From: an uncultured Veillonellaceae bacterium
Lineage (GTDB): Bacteria; Bacillota; Negativicutes; Veillonellales; Megasphaeraceae
DNA length: 10,403 bases
Reading direction: 5' to 3'
Assembly (NCBI GenBank): GCA_900546795.1
Contig: UREG01000057.1
Span: forward strand, 1 to 10,403
A model generated the notes under the pieces. That model did no database searches, was not told the origin of the DNA, and saw nothing but the letters and a program-made list of their open reading frames with translations. This document shows, in pieces, positions 1 through 5,574 of the stretch. The translations under genes and the position numbers were made by a program. Numbering within the stretch: the first letter of the stretch is position 1; each line of letters begins with the position of its first letter.

Positions 1-1409
1 TGCATCGCACCATACGGGTTCTGCACCAGCATTATCCGCTGCGGACATGCCGGACGATGAGCACGGATCGGCCTTGCCTCCAATTTCATATGAACCGCTG
101 TTTGGCGCCTTGCGCGCATCATGTCAGCCGGGAAGAATATCGGAAACTGGCAGAGCAGGTATTGCTGTTTTTGGAAGGAAAAAGCGGCGCTCTGATCCAG
201 TCGCTGCGGCAGGAAATGGAGCGGCTGGCGGAAAACCTTCAGTTTGAACAGGCAGGAATACTGCGGGACGATATTCAAGCGCTTATGAAGATACAGGAAC
301 GGCAGCATGTATCCTTGGAAAAAGGCGATATGGATATCATGGGTATTGCCCGTTCTTCCCTGCAGAGCTGCGTGCAGATTTTTCAGGTGCGCGGCGGCAA
401 GCTGATGGGACGGGAAACCTTTGTAATAGACAACAGCGAAGCGGAGCAGGAAGAGGAAGTGACGGCTGCTGTACTGATGCAGTATTACGGGCAGGGAGCG
501 TTTATTCCCAGGGAAGTCGTCGTGCCTGCATTGACGGATACCGACTTGTACAGCCAATGGTTTACAGACAAAAAAGGGCAGAAAGTATCGGTCCTTATCC
601 CGCAGCGGGGATACAAGAAAGACTTGCTTGCTATGGCGGCGGAAAATGCAGCTACGCTGCTGGAACAGCGGCGTCTGCAATGGCAGCAGGATTATGACAA
701 GACGTCCGGAGCGGTGGAACGGCTGGCGCAGGCCCTGGATCTGCCGCAGCGGATGGAATGTTTTGATATTTCCCATACCCAGGGCAGTGAGACAGTGGCG
801 TCTATGACCGTTTTTGAAGGCGGCCGGCCGGCAAAAAAAGAATACCGGCGGTTTAAATTAAAAACCGTGCAGGGAAAACCGGATGATTTTGCATCGATGG
901 CAGAAATTATGTCCAGACGGTATGGAGAAAAAGACTGGCCGCTGCCGGATCTGATCGTGATCGACGGCGGTAAAGGCCAGCTGTATGCGGCGCTGCCTCT
1001 CATTCGGCAGGCCGGCGTGCAGGACGTACCGGTCATTGGGCTGGCGAAACGGATCGAAGAAGTATTTGTAGAAGGACAGTCGGAGCCGATTCTGCTGGAT
1101 CATCGGTCGCCGGAATTGCAGCTTTTGCAGCAGATCCGGGACGAGGCGCATCGGTTTGCCATCACCTATCATAGAAAATTGCGGGGAAAACGAAATCTGG
1201 TCTCGGTACTGGATCATATTCCCGGCATCGGACCGGCGCGGCGGAAAGCGCTGTGGGCAGCCTTCAAAACGATGGACGAGATGAAACAGGCGGACGTAGA
1301 AGCGTTGGCGGCAGTTCCCGGTATGAATCGTCCTGCCGCCGAACGGGTATATGCGTTTTTTAGGCTGGATAAAGAAGATAAACTGCATACAGTGCAAAAC
1401 AAAGGATAA
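1..1409 (+). CDS. uvrC: Excinuclease ABC subunit C (UvrC), 5'-truncated by window edge
   Basis: UvrC is the nuclease of the UvrABC nucleotide excision repair system and makes both incisions around the lesion in a UvrB-DNA complex. The reading frame is open from base 3, well upstream of the internal ATG at 57, and reads ...PLRTCR...RPCLQFHMNRCLAPCA, the conserved stretch after the GIY-YIG domain. The N-terminal nuclease domain therefore lies outside the window. A UVR (UvrB-interacting) motif follows near bases 190-285. The RNase H-like 5'-incision domain shows FDIS (Asp at 765-767), KPDDFASM, IDGGKGQ (Asp at 963-965) and DEAHRFAI (His at 1149-1151), matching the known Asp/Asp/His catalytic set. 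The C-terminus has tandem helix-hairpin-helix motifs (IPGIGPARRKAL, then VPGMNRPAAERV). It ends 12 bases before lemA, so the two are probably co-transcribed. No damage is visible. Confidence 0.97.
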   Translation, partial: HRTIRVLHQHYPLRTCRTMSTDRPCLQFHMNRCLAPCAHHVSREEYRKLAEQVLLFLEGKSGALIQSLRQEMERLAENLQFEQAGILRDDIQALMKIQERQHVSLEKGDMDIMGIARSSLQSCVQIFQVRGGKLMGRETFVIDNSEAEQEEEVTAAVLMQYYGQGAFIPREVVVPALTDTDLYSQWFTDKKGQKVSVLIPQRGYKKDLLAMAAENAATLLEQRRLQWQQDYDKTSGAVERLAQALDLPQRMECFDISHTQGSETVASMTVFEGGRPAKKEYRRFKLKTVQGKPDDFASMAEIMSRRYGEKDWPLPDLIVIDGGKGQLYAALPLIRQAGVQDVPVIGLAKRIEEVFVEGQSEPILLDHRSPELQLLQQIRDEAHRFAITYHRKLRGKRNLVSVLDHIPGIGPARRKALWAAFKTMDEMKQADVEALAAVPGMNRPAAERVYAFFRLDKEDKLHTVQNKG

Positions 1410-1421
1410 AGGAGACAGGAT

Positions 1422-1976
1422 ATGAAAAAGATATGGATGGTAATACTGGCCTTCTTGCTGTTGATCGGCGGCATGGGCATATCCGGATATAATGGTCTGG
1501 TAACCATGAACGAGCAGGTCAACGGACAGTGGAGCCAGGTAGAAAATCAGCTTCAGCGGCGGGCCGATTTAATTCCGAATCTGGTGAATACCGTAAAAGG
1601 ATATACGGAACATGAAGAAAAAACGATTCAGGCCGTAGCGGATGCCCGGGCAAAATTGGCCGGCGCCCAGCAGCCTGCGGATATGGCGGAAGCCAACGAC
1701 CAGCTGACCGGGGCGCTGAATCGGCTTTTGGTGATCGCAGAGCGGTATCCGGATTTGAAAGCCAATCAGAATTTTCAGGCGCTGCAGGACGAATTAGCGG
1801 GAACGGAAAACCGTATTGCCGTGGCACGGCGGGACTACAATATGGCAGTGCAGAATTATAATGGCCAGCTCCGTTCTTTCCCTACCAATATCTGGGCGGG
1901 AATCTTTGGTTTTTCTGCAAAAGAATATTTCAAGGCCTCCGCTCAGGCACAGCAAGCGCCGGCTGTCCAATTTTAG
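1422..1976 (+). CDS. lemA: LemA family membrane-anchored protein
   Basis: This 184-residue protein has one N-terminal hydrophobic segment (about residues 4-22, acting as anchor or signal-anchor) followed by a helical extracytoplasmic domain. The LemA signature is clear: YNGLVTMNEQVNGQWSQVENQLQRR, then ADLIPNLVNTVKGYTEHE and a late FPTNIWAGIFGF. Length is typical of the family. LemA proteins are widespread and often lie next to TPM-domain proteins, as here; their biochemical role is poorly defined, so none is assigned. The start has AAAGGAG at 1408-1414, seven bases upstream, overlapping the uvrC stop. The downstream TPM gene begins three bases after this stop, suggesting the two products work as a pair at the membrane. 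Confidence 0.93.
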   Translation: MKKIWMVILAFLLLIGGMGISGYNGLVTMNEQVNGQWSQVENQLQRRADLIPNLVNTVKGYTEHEEKTIQAVADARAKLAGAQQPADMAEANDQLTGALNRLLVIAERYPDLKANQNFQALQDELAGTENRIAVARRDYNMAVQNYNGQLRSFPTNIWAGIFGFSAKEYFKASAQAQQAPAVQF

Positions 1977-1979
1977 AAA

Positions 1980-2777
1980 ATGAATAGCGGAAGCGCGTAT
2001 AACCGCGCGGGGAAATCTATATTTCGATTTCTCCTGCAAATAACCGCCTGCCTATGGCTTTTGCTGTTGGGGACGGCAGCTGCCAGCGGGGCGGATATTC
2101 CAAAGCCGATGCAGGGTTCTCTCTATGTCCAGGATTTTGTGCATATCGTTTCACCGGAGGACAAGCGATGGATGGAACAGGTCGGGCGGCAGCTGGAAGA
2201 GCAGACCCGCGCGCAGGTGGTAGCCGTAGTGGTTCCCGATATGGGCGGTGAACCGATAGAAGAATATGCGACGGAAATGTTCCGCAGCTGGGGGCTGGGA
2301 AATAAAAAAGAAAATAACGGCGTTCTTTTGCTTATTGCCATGAAAGAACGGCAAAGCCGGATCGAAGTGGGGTATGGGCTGGAAGGCGCCCTTTCCGACC
2401 ATTTGGCCGGACGGATACAAGATCGGTATCTGATTCCGGATTTCCAGCGGCAGGAATACAGCAAAGGAATCCGAAACACTTATGGCGCAATCGTGTCTGC
2501 TGCTGCCAGGGAGTATAAAGCGGCATTAAAAAATCCGGATCAGGCAAAGACTGCGGCGGCGCACAGCGAAAATGCCGAGCTGCCCTGGTGGGCACAGCTG
2601 CTGCTTATCGTTGGTGCCGCGATATTTTTGCTTATTGACTGGACGCTGTTTGGAGGAATGATGACCATTACGCTGCTGCAAATCGTGCTGCGCCGAGGGG
2701 GAAGAGGCGGCGGACGATATGGCGGACGATATGGCGGAGGCTCTTCCGGAGGCGGCGGAGCGGGGAGAAATTGGTAA
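1980..2777 (+). CDS. TPM-domain (YgcG-type) membrane protein with Gly-rich tail
   Basis: A 265-residue protein with an N-terminal signal sequence (hydrophobic about residues 14-38, ending GTAAASGA), a TPM domain (about residues 48-175), a transmembrane stretch (about 203-235) and an Arg/Gly-rich tail. TPM hallmarks are YVQDFVHIVSPED, QVVAVVVPDMGGEPIEEYA, WGLGNKKENNGVLLLIA and RIEVGYGLEGALSD. The family is known as TPM_phosphatase/YgcG; acid-phosphatase activity was shown for a plant member, but bacterial function is unsettled. The Gly-rich end is typical of the family and here contains GRYG repeats. ATG 1980 is the only start that keeps the signal sequence, yet no Shine-Dalgarno precedes it; translation is probably coupled to lemA, whose stop lies three bases upstream. 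Confidence 0.9.
   Translation: MNSGSAYNRAGKSIFRFLLQITACLWLLLLGTAAASGADIPKPMQGSLYVQDFVHIVSPEDKRWMEQVGRQLEEQTRAQVVAVVVPDMGGEPIEEYATEMFRSWGLGNKKENNGVLLLIAMKERQSRIEVGYGLEGALSDHLAGRIQDRYLIPDFQRQEYSKGIRNTYGAIVSAAAREYKAALKNPDQAKTAAAHSENAELPWWAQLLLIVGAAIFLLIDWTLFGGMMTITLLQIVLRRGGRGGGRYGGRYGGGSSGGGGAGRNW
2709..2740 (+). repeat. 12-bp tandem repeat encoding GRYG units
   Basis: GGCGGACGATAT occurs twice back to back (2709-2720 and 2721-2732), followed by a partial third copy (GGCGGA). It lies in the Gly-rich tail of the TPM protein and encodes repeated Gly-Arg-Tyr-Gly. Being a multiple of three, copy-number change would keep the frame. Confidence 0.85.
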
Positions 2778-2787
2778 AGATATTGAA

Positions 2788-2828
2788 AAATATAATGTTC
2801 CTCATAAAAAAAAGAATGCATTATATTT
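2788..2828. other. A/T-only long-loop inverted repeat after the lemA-TPM unit
   Basis: AAATATAATG (2788-2797) is the exact reverse complement of CATTATATTT (2819-2828), with a 21-base loop. It lies just after the TPM stop. Almost no G-C pairs, a long loop and no clean T-tract make it a weak terminator at best. A protein-binding site or mRNA 3'-end structure is possible. Confidence 0.4.
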
Positions 2829-2848
2829 ATGAATTCTCATAATAACTA

Positions 2849-2878
2849 TTGAAAATTAGCATTTTAACGTGCTATAGT
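2849..2878 (+). promoter_or_regulatory. Sigma-A-type promoter of padR
   Basis: TTGAAA (2849-2854), 18-base spacer, TATAGT (2873-2878). Transcription would start near 2885, giving a leader of about 70 bases before the padR ATG. It is the only good promoter in the 180-base gap between the TPM gene and padR. Confidence 0.65.
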
Positions 2879-2900
2879 GTATATAAATAAGTGCTATCGT
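2857..2900. promoter_or_regulatory. Candidate operator: TGCTA half-sites over the padR promoter
   Basis: TAGCA (2857-2861) and TGCTA (2870-2874) form an inverted repeat with an 8-base spacer, inside the promoter spacer and running into the -10. A further copy of the right half gives a direct repeat, GTGCTATAGT (2869-2878) and GTGCTATCGT (2891-2900), exactly 22 bases apart, about two helical turns. PadR-family repressors often control their own promoter at short palindromes with about 8 bases between arms, so autoregulation is a reasonable inference. The bound factor is not shown by the sequence. Confidence 0.4.
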
Positions 2901-2943
2901 AGTATGGTGAACGGCGCGTATCAGTGTATGGTTGTCTGCAATT

Positions 2944-2950
2944 GGGAGGG
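2944..2950 (+). promoter_or_regulatory. Shine-Dalgarno fixing the padR start
   Basis: GGGAGGG ends seven bases before ATG 2958 and decides this start over the in-frame GTG at 2877, which lies within the -10 element and has no ribosome site. Confidence 0.8.
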
Positions 2951-2957
2951 GTTTGCT

Positions 2958-3338
2958 ATGGTACCAGAAACAAATGATCGGATCACAATAGAAGGAACGA
3001 GCTTGAAAACGTGGAATCACATCTTGGTGGCAGTGTACATTTTGTCTATTCTGGAAGAAAGTCCGATGTATGGGAATCAGCTTCGGACAAAGATTAAGGA
3101 TATGAGCAACGGATTATATCTTCCGAATCCAAATGCCTTGTATCCGGTTCTTCGGATTTTAGAGGAAGAAGGCCATATTACGAGCAACATGGAAGTAGGA
3201 GAGAATCGGAAAAAACGGTTCTATTATGTAACGGAAAAGGGGAAAGCGCTGTATCCAAAAATTAAAGAAAGAACAAAAATTCAATGTGATTATCTCCGTG
3301 GATTTGTTGATGTTCTTCATAAAACTTTTGGAGTGTAA
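2958..3338 (+). CDS. PadR-family transcriptional regulator
   Basis: A 126-residue winged-helix repressor of the PadR family (short, subfamily 1-like). Visible family blocks are ILSILEESPMYGNQLRTKI (helix 1-2), NPNALYPVLRILEEEGHI (recognition helix and start of the wing) and RKKRFYYVTEKGKALYP (wing and dimerisation helix). PadR proteins bind DNA as dimers and usually respond to small aromatic or hydrophobic compounds, often controlling an efflux pump beside them. No transporter is present here; the next gene is rubredoxin. Its DNA is visibly A/T-richer than its neighbours: bases 3061-3240 hold 75 G+C of 180 by hand count, against 33 of 60 in ruvB 7081-7140. The stop codon overlaps a palindrome that extends into the rubredoxin promoter. 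No terminator follows, so read-through into rubredoxin is likely. Target and ligand are unknown. Confidence 0.9.
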   Translation: MVPETNDRITIEGTSLKTWNHILVAVYILSILEESPMYGNQLRTKIKDMSNGLYLPNPNALYPVLRILEEEGHITSNMEVGENRKKRFYYVTEKGKALYPKIKERTKIQCDYLRGFVDVLHKTFGV

Positions 3339-3351
3339 AAGTGCATTTACA
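3334..3351. promoter_or_regulatory. Candidate operator palindrome over the rubredoxin -35
   Basis: TGTAAA (3334-3339), six bases, TTTACA (3346-3351): perfect 6-bp arms. The right arm is itself the -35 hexamer of the rubredoxin promoter, and the left arm includes the last bases of padR. A dimeric factor bound here would block RNA polymerase. The spacing does not match the usual Rex, FNR or CRP boxes; PadR is a candidate by proximity only. Confidence 0.45.
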
Positions 3352-3374
3352 TCTAAAAATTTCTATGATATAAT
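3346..3374 (+). promoter_or_regulatory. Extended -10 promoter of rubredoxin
   Basis: TTTACA (3346-3351), 17-base spacer, TATAAT (3369-3374), preceded by TGA to give TGnTATAAT. This is a strong vegetative promoter; the start would lie near 3381, about 30 bases before the GTG. Confidence 0.85.
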
Positions 3375-3410
3375 GGGAGATGTAATCTTATACCAAAGGA
3401 GGGAAGAAAA

Positions 3411-3572
3411 GTGAAAAAATACGTATGTATCATTTGCGGCTATGTATATGATGAAGAACTTGGTGATGCAGATGCAGGCATTGCACCGGGTACGAAATTC
3501 GAAGAGCTGGCAGAAGATTGGGTTTGCCCGGTTTGCGGCGTAGGCAAAGACCAGTTCGAAGAAATGCAGTAA
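3411..3572 (+). CDS. Rubredoxin
   Basis: A 53-residue small iron protein carrying one Fe(SCys)4 centre, a cytoplasmic one-electron carrier typical of anaerobes, where it serves oxygen and peroxide reduction (with rubrerythrin or flavodiiron proteins) or other oxidoreductases. The four ligands are C6 and C9 (CIICGY) and C39 and C42 (CPVCG). The aromatic core Y4, Y11, Y13, W37 and F49 and the DAGIAPGT loop are conserved, and the length is the family norm. Start is GTG 3411, with AAAGGAGGG (3395-3403) seven bases upstream. It has its own promoter and is followed at once by a strong terminator, so it can be made as a monocistronic mRNA. No rubrerythrin or rubredoxin reductase is in the window; the next gene is a flavoenzyme, a possible partner (inference). 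Confidence 0.96.
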   Translation: MKKYVCIICGYVYDEELGDADAGIAPGTKFEELAEDWVCPVCGVGKDQFEEMQ

Positions 3573-3577
3573 TTAAG

Positions 3578-3612
3578 AAAATTTCCTTTCCTTAGGGAGG
3601 GGAAATTTTTTT
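3578..3612 (+). terminator. Intrinsic terminator after rubredoxin
   Basis: AAAATTTCCTTTCC (3578-3591), loop TTA, then GGGAGGGGAAATTTT (3595-3609) with one bulged G and some G-U pairs, and a run of seven T (3606-3612). It sits five bases after the rubredoxin stop. Confidence 0.85.
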
Positions 3613-3635
3613 ATATAAGAAAAGGGGCGGAAATA

Positions 3636-4672
3636 ATGGATAAGAAACAGGTATGGGAACAGGCAAGAAAACGAATGAACGGAGCGTGCCGGGTATGTCC
3701 GGTCTGCAACGGTGCGGCATGTCGGGGCGAGATACCGGGCTTTGGCGGACTGCGGACCGGAGCGACGTTTCGCCGGAATCGGGAAGCGATTGAAGAATAT
3801 CGGCTGCTGATGCGCAGCATGGGAGGCGCCGTTTCACCGGATACGTCTGTCAGCCTGTTTGGGCAGACGGCCGCGCTGCCGGTATTTTGCGCCCCGATAG
3901 GAGCGGCTGCGTTCAACACGTGGGACACGGAAAATGATCCGGAAAAAGTGGAATACGAATACGTAGATGCGATTACTGCCGGTGCGGTGCAGGCCGGTAC
4001 GATCGGCATGACCGGCGACGGCGCGCAGGCGTTTGTTTTGGAAAGCGGGCTGGCGGCTTCCCGCCGTTTTCCGGGCCGGGTTATTCCTACGATTAAACCC
4101 AGGGAAGACGATGCGATCATAGAACGGGCTTTGCGGGCTAAAGAAGCCGGCGCGCCGGCATTTGCCGTAGATATTGACGCGGCGACGCTCATTAATATGC
4201 GTCTCTTGGGGCAGCCGGTGGGGCCGAAGAGCCGGGAAAATATTGCAGCGATCGCGGCAGCTGTGGATCTGCCTATGATCGTAAAAGGGATTATGACGGC
4301 AGAAGAAGCGAAGGCTTGTGCGGAAGCGGGAGCTGCGGCGGTGATTGTGAGCAATCATGGCGGCCGGGTAATGGACGGCATGGCAGGGACGGCAGATATG
4401 CTGCCGGAGATTGCCTCTGCCGTCAAAGGAAAGGTGCTATCGGCATCGACGGCGGTATCCGAACAGGGGAAGACATTTTGAAAGTATTGGCGCTGGGCGC
4501 AGATTTTTGCCTGATTGGCCGTCCGATGGCGGTAGGAGCGTTTGGCGGCGGAGCGGAAGGGGTAGCTCTCCTGCTCCGAGAACTGCAGGGACAGCTGCGT
4601 GATGCGATGATGATGGCCGGCGTATCTTCCATAGCCGATATATCTTCTGAAATTGTCAGAAAGATCGTATAA
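3636..4672 (+). pseudogene. FMN-dependent alpha-hydroxy-acid oxidising enzyme, interrupted by a -1 frameshift
   Basis: A member of the lactate/glycolate oxidase-dehydrogenase TIM-barrel flavoproteins, which oxidise 2-hydroxy acids to 2-oxo acids through FMN. The first frame (3636-4481) gives LPVFCAPIGAAAFNTW, GTIGMTGDGA, VIPTIKP, MIVKG (K217) and the active-site block SNHGGRVMDG (H241, R244, D247). At about 4436 homology jumps to the -1 frame, which continues GIDGGIRTGEDILKVLALGAD and IGRPMAVGAFGGG (FMN phosphate site) to the stop at 4672. A single missing base in AAGGTGCTATC, probably a G, explains it; repaired length would be about 345 residues, usual for the clostridial form. The N-terminus has a C18-x2-C21-x2-C24-x4-C29 motif absent from classical oxidases. 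ATG 3636 has AAAAGGGGCGG upstream. No promoter fits between it and the preceding terminator. Recent mutation, sequencing error and recoding are all possible; substrate is not determined. Confidence 0.85.
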
Positions 4673-4688
4673 TAGAAGGGCGCACTTA

Positions 4689-4717
4689 TTGACAAAGACT
4701 AGGTGCATAGCTATAAT
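4689..4717 (+). promoter_or_regulatory. Consensus sigma-A promoter of yceD-rpmF
   Basis: TTGACA (4689-4694), 17-base spacer, TATAAT (4712-4717): both hexamers and the spacing match the consensus exactly. Transcription would begin near 4724, only about 14 bases before the yceD ATG, so there is no room for a leader switch. The palindrome ATAGCTAT (4707-4714) overlaps the -10. Confidence 0.92.
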
Positions 4718-4737
4718 AGTATAGTCGAGGTAAAAAT

Positions 4738-5232
4738 ATGAAACTACAAGTAGAGCAGGCAATTCAACAGGCTGGTACACACTTTCCTTTTGCATTTGCA
4801 CTTCCTGCCAAAGAGCTGGGAGATGTGAGTGCATTTCCTTGGAAGAATGAGGAAGTAAACATAGAAGGCGAATATTTTCATGACGGCCATCGCTTGGTGG
4901 TGATTGGAACTATTCATACTGCCGGTATGTATGAATGCTGCCGTTGTTTGACGGCGGTGCCTCTTGAACGGAATGAACGGTTTGAAGAGCGGTACGTAAC
5001 GGATCCTGATGCCGACAGTGACGCACTGGTATATGACGGGTATGAGATAGATTTGACCGAAGTGATTCGGGAAACGCTGATTATCGGCGAGCCATATCAA
5101 GTGCTATGTCAGGATGATTGCAAAGGACTTTGTATCCATTGCGGTGCGAACCTCAATACTTCGCCTTGTCAATGTGATACCTTTGTAGCGGACCCTCGAT
5201 TGGCAGTGCTGCAGACATTGCTGAAAAAATGA
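4738..5232 (+). CDS. yceD: YceD/DUF177 family protein
   Basis: A 164-residue DUF177 (YceD) protein, a family almost always encoded directly upstream of rpmF, as here. In plants and E. coli members have been linked to 23S rRNA accumulation, so a role in large-subunit biogenesis is plausible but not shown for this lineage. The core has EGEYFHDGHRLVVIGTIHTAGMYECCRCLTAV and RYVTDPD; the C-terminus has a cysteine cluster, CQDDCKGLCIHCGANLN...CQC, normal for Firmicutes members and probably metal-binding. ATG 4738 follows GAGG (4727-4730) at seven bases. The gap to rpmF is 42 bases with no promoter or terminator, so the pair is one transcription unit. Confidence 0.93.
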   Translation: MKLQVEQAIQQAGTHFPFAFALPAKELGDVSAFPWKNEEVNIEGEYFHDGHRLVVIGTIHTAGMYECCRCLTAVPLERNERFEERYVTDPDADSDALVYDGYEIDLTEVIRETLIIGEPYQVLCQDDCKGLCIHCGANLNTSPCQCDTFVADPRLAVLQTLLKK

Positions 5233-5274
5233 TCAGAAGATACAGATCGATGACTATGTAAGGAGGTGCAGAAC

Positions 5275-5451
5275 ATGGCAGTACCAAAGCGTAGATTGTC
5301 CAAATGCCGTCGTGACAGACGTCGTGCTAACTGGAAACTGGTTGCTCCGGGATTTGTAGAATGCCCGCAGTGCCACGAAGCAAAATTACCTCATCGGGTA
5401 TGCCCGGTTTGTGGTTTTTACAAAGGCAAAGAAGTCGTATCGGCTCAGTAA
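5275..5451 (+). CDS. rpmF: 50S ribosomal protein L32 (zinc-binding form)
   Basis: A 58-residue L32 of the large ribosomal subunit. It begins MAVPKRRLSKCRRDRRRANWKL and carries two Cys pairs, CPQC and CPVCG, the zinc-ribbon (C+) version. ATG 5275 is chosen because AGGAGG (5261-5266) lies eight bases upstream; the in-frame GTG at 5266 overlaps that ribosome site. It closes the yceD-rpmF unit before a terminator. The plsX/fab genes that follow rpmF in many bacteria are not here; the ruv operon comes next. Confidence 0.97.
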   Translation: MAVPKRRLSKCRRDRRRANWKLVAPGFVECPQCHEAKLPHRVCPVCGFYKGKEVVSAQ

Positions 5452-5460
5452 TTGCAATGA

Positions 5461-5485
5461 ACCCCAGCGCTTGCTGGGGTTTTTT
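5461..5485 (+). terminator. Intrinsic terminator after rpmF
   Basis: Perfect 8-bp stem ACCCCAGC (5461-5468) / GCTGGGGT (5473-5480) with a GCTT loop and six T (5480-5485). It separates yceD-rpmF from the ruv operon. Confidence 0.95.
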
Positions 5486-5513
5486 AGTTTAGCGGACTTT
5501 TTATGGAATCGTA

Positions 5514-5543
5514 TTGTTTAAAAGAAAAGAAAATTGGTATAAT
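5514..5543 (+). promoter_or_regulatory. Extended -10 promoter of the ruv operon
   Basis: TTGTTT (5514-5519), 18-base spacer, TATAAT (5538-5543) with an upstream TGG giving TGnTATAAT. The transcript would start near 5550, about 25 bases before ruvC. No LexA/SOS box was recognised by eye. Confidence 0.75.
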
Positions 5544-5574
5544 AAAAAGTACTATGTATGAAAGGAGCTCTCTG

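Noticed and set aside
2820..2850. Fur/PerR-type box in the A/T-rich DNA before padR
   Set aside because: Some TTATAT/ATAAT words occur but no 15-19 bp palindrome close to either consensus.
2877..2957. N-terminal extension of PadR from GTG 2877
   Set aside because: The GTG lies inside the promoter -10, there is no ribosome site, and the extra residues match nothing in PadR proteins; ATG 2958 has a strong site.
3334..3351. Reading the palindrome as a Rex (NADH-sensing) box
   Set aside because: Distance between TGT and ACA is two bases longer than the Rex consensus, so the specific assignment is not supported.
3611..4354. Minus-strand open frame of 247 codons opposite the flavoenzyme
   Set aside because: Low-complexity Ala/Ser-rich translation with no family resemblance, fully explained by the codon bias of the conserved plus-strand gene.
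5503..5574. N-terminal extension of RuvC
   Set aside because: It would be translated from upstream of the -35 and across the promoter; RuvC homologues begin at MRVMGIDPG, where AAAGGAG is well placed.
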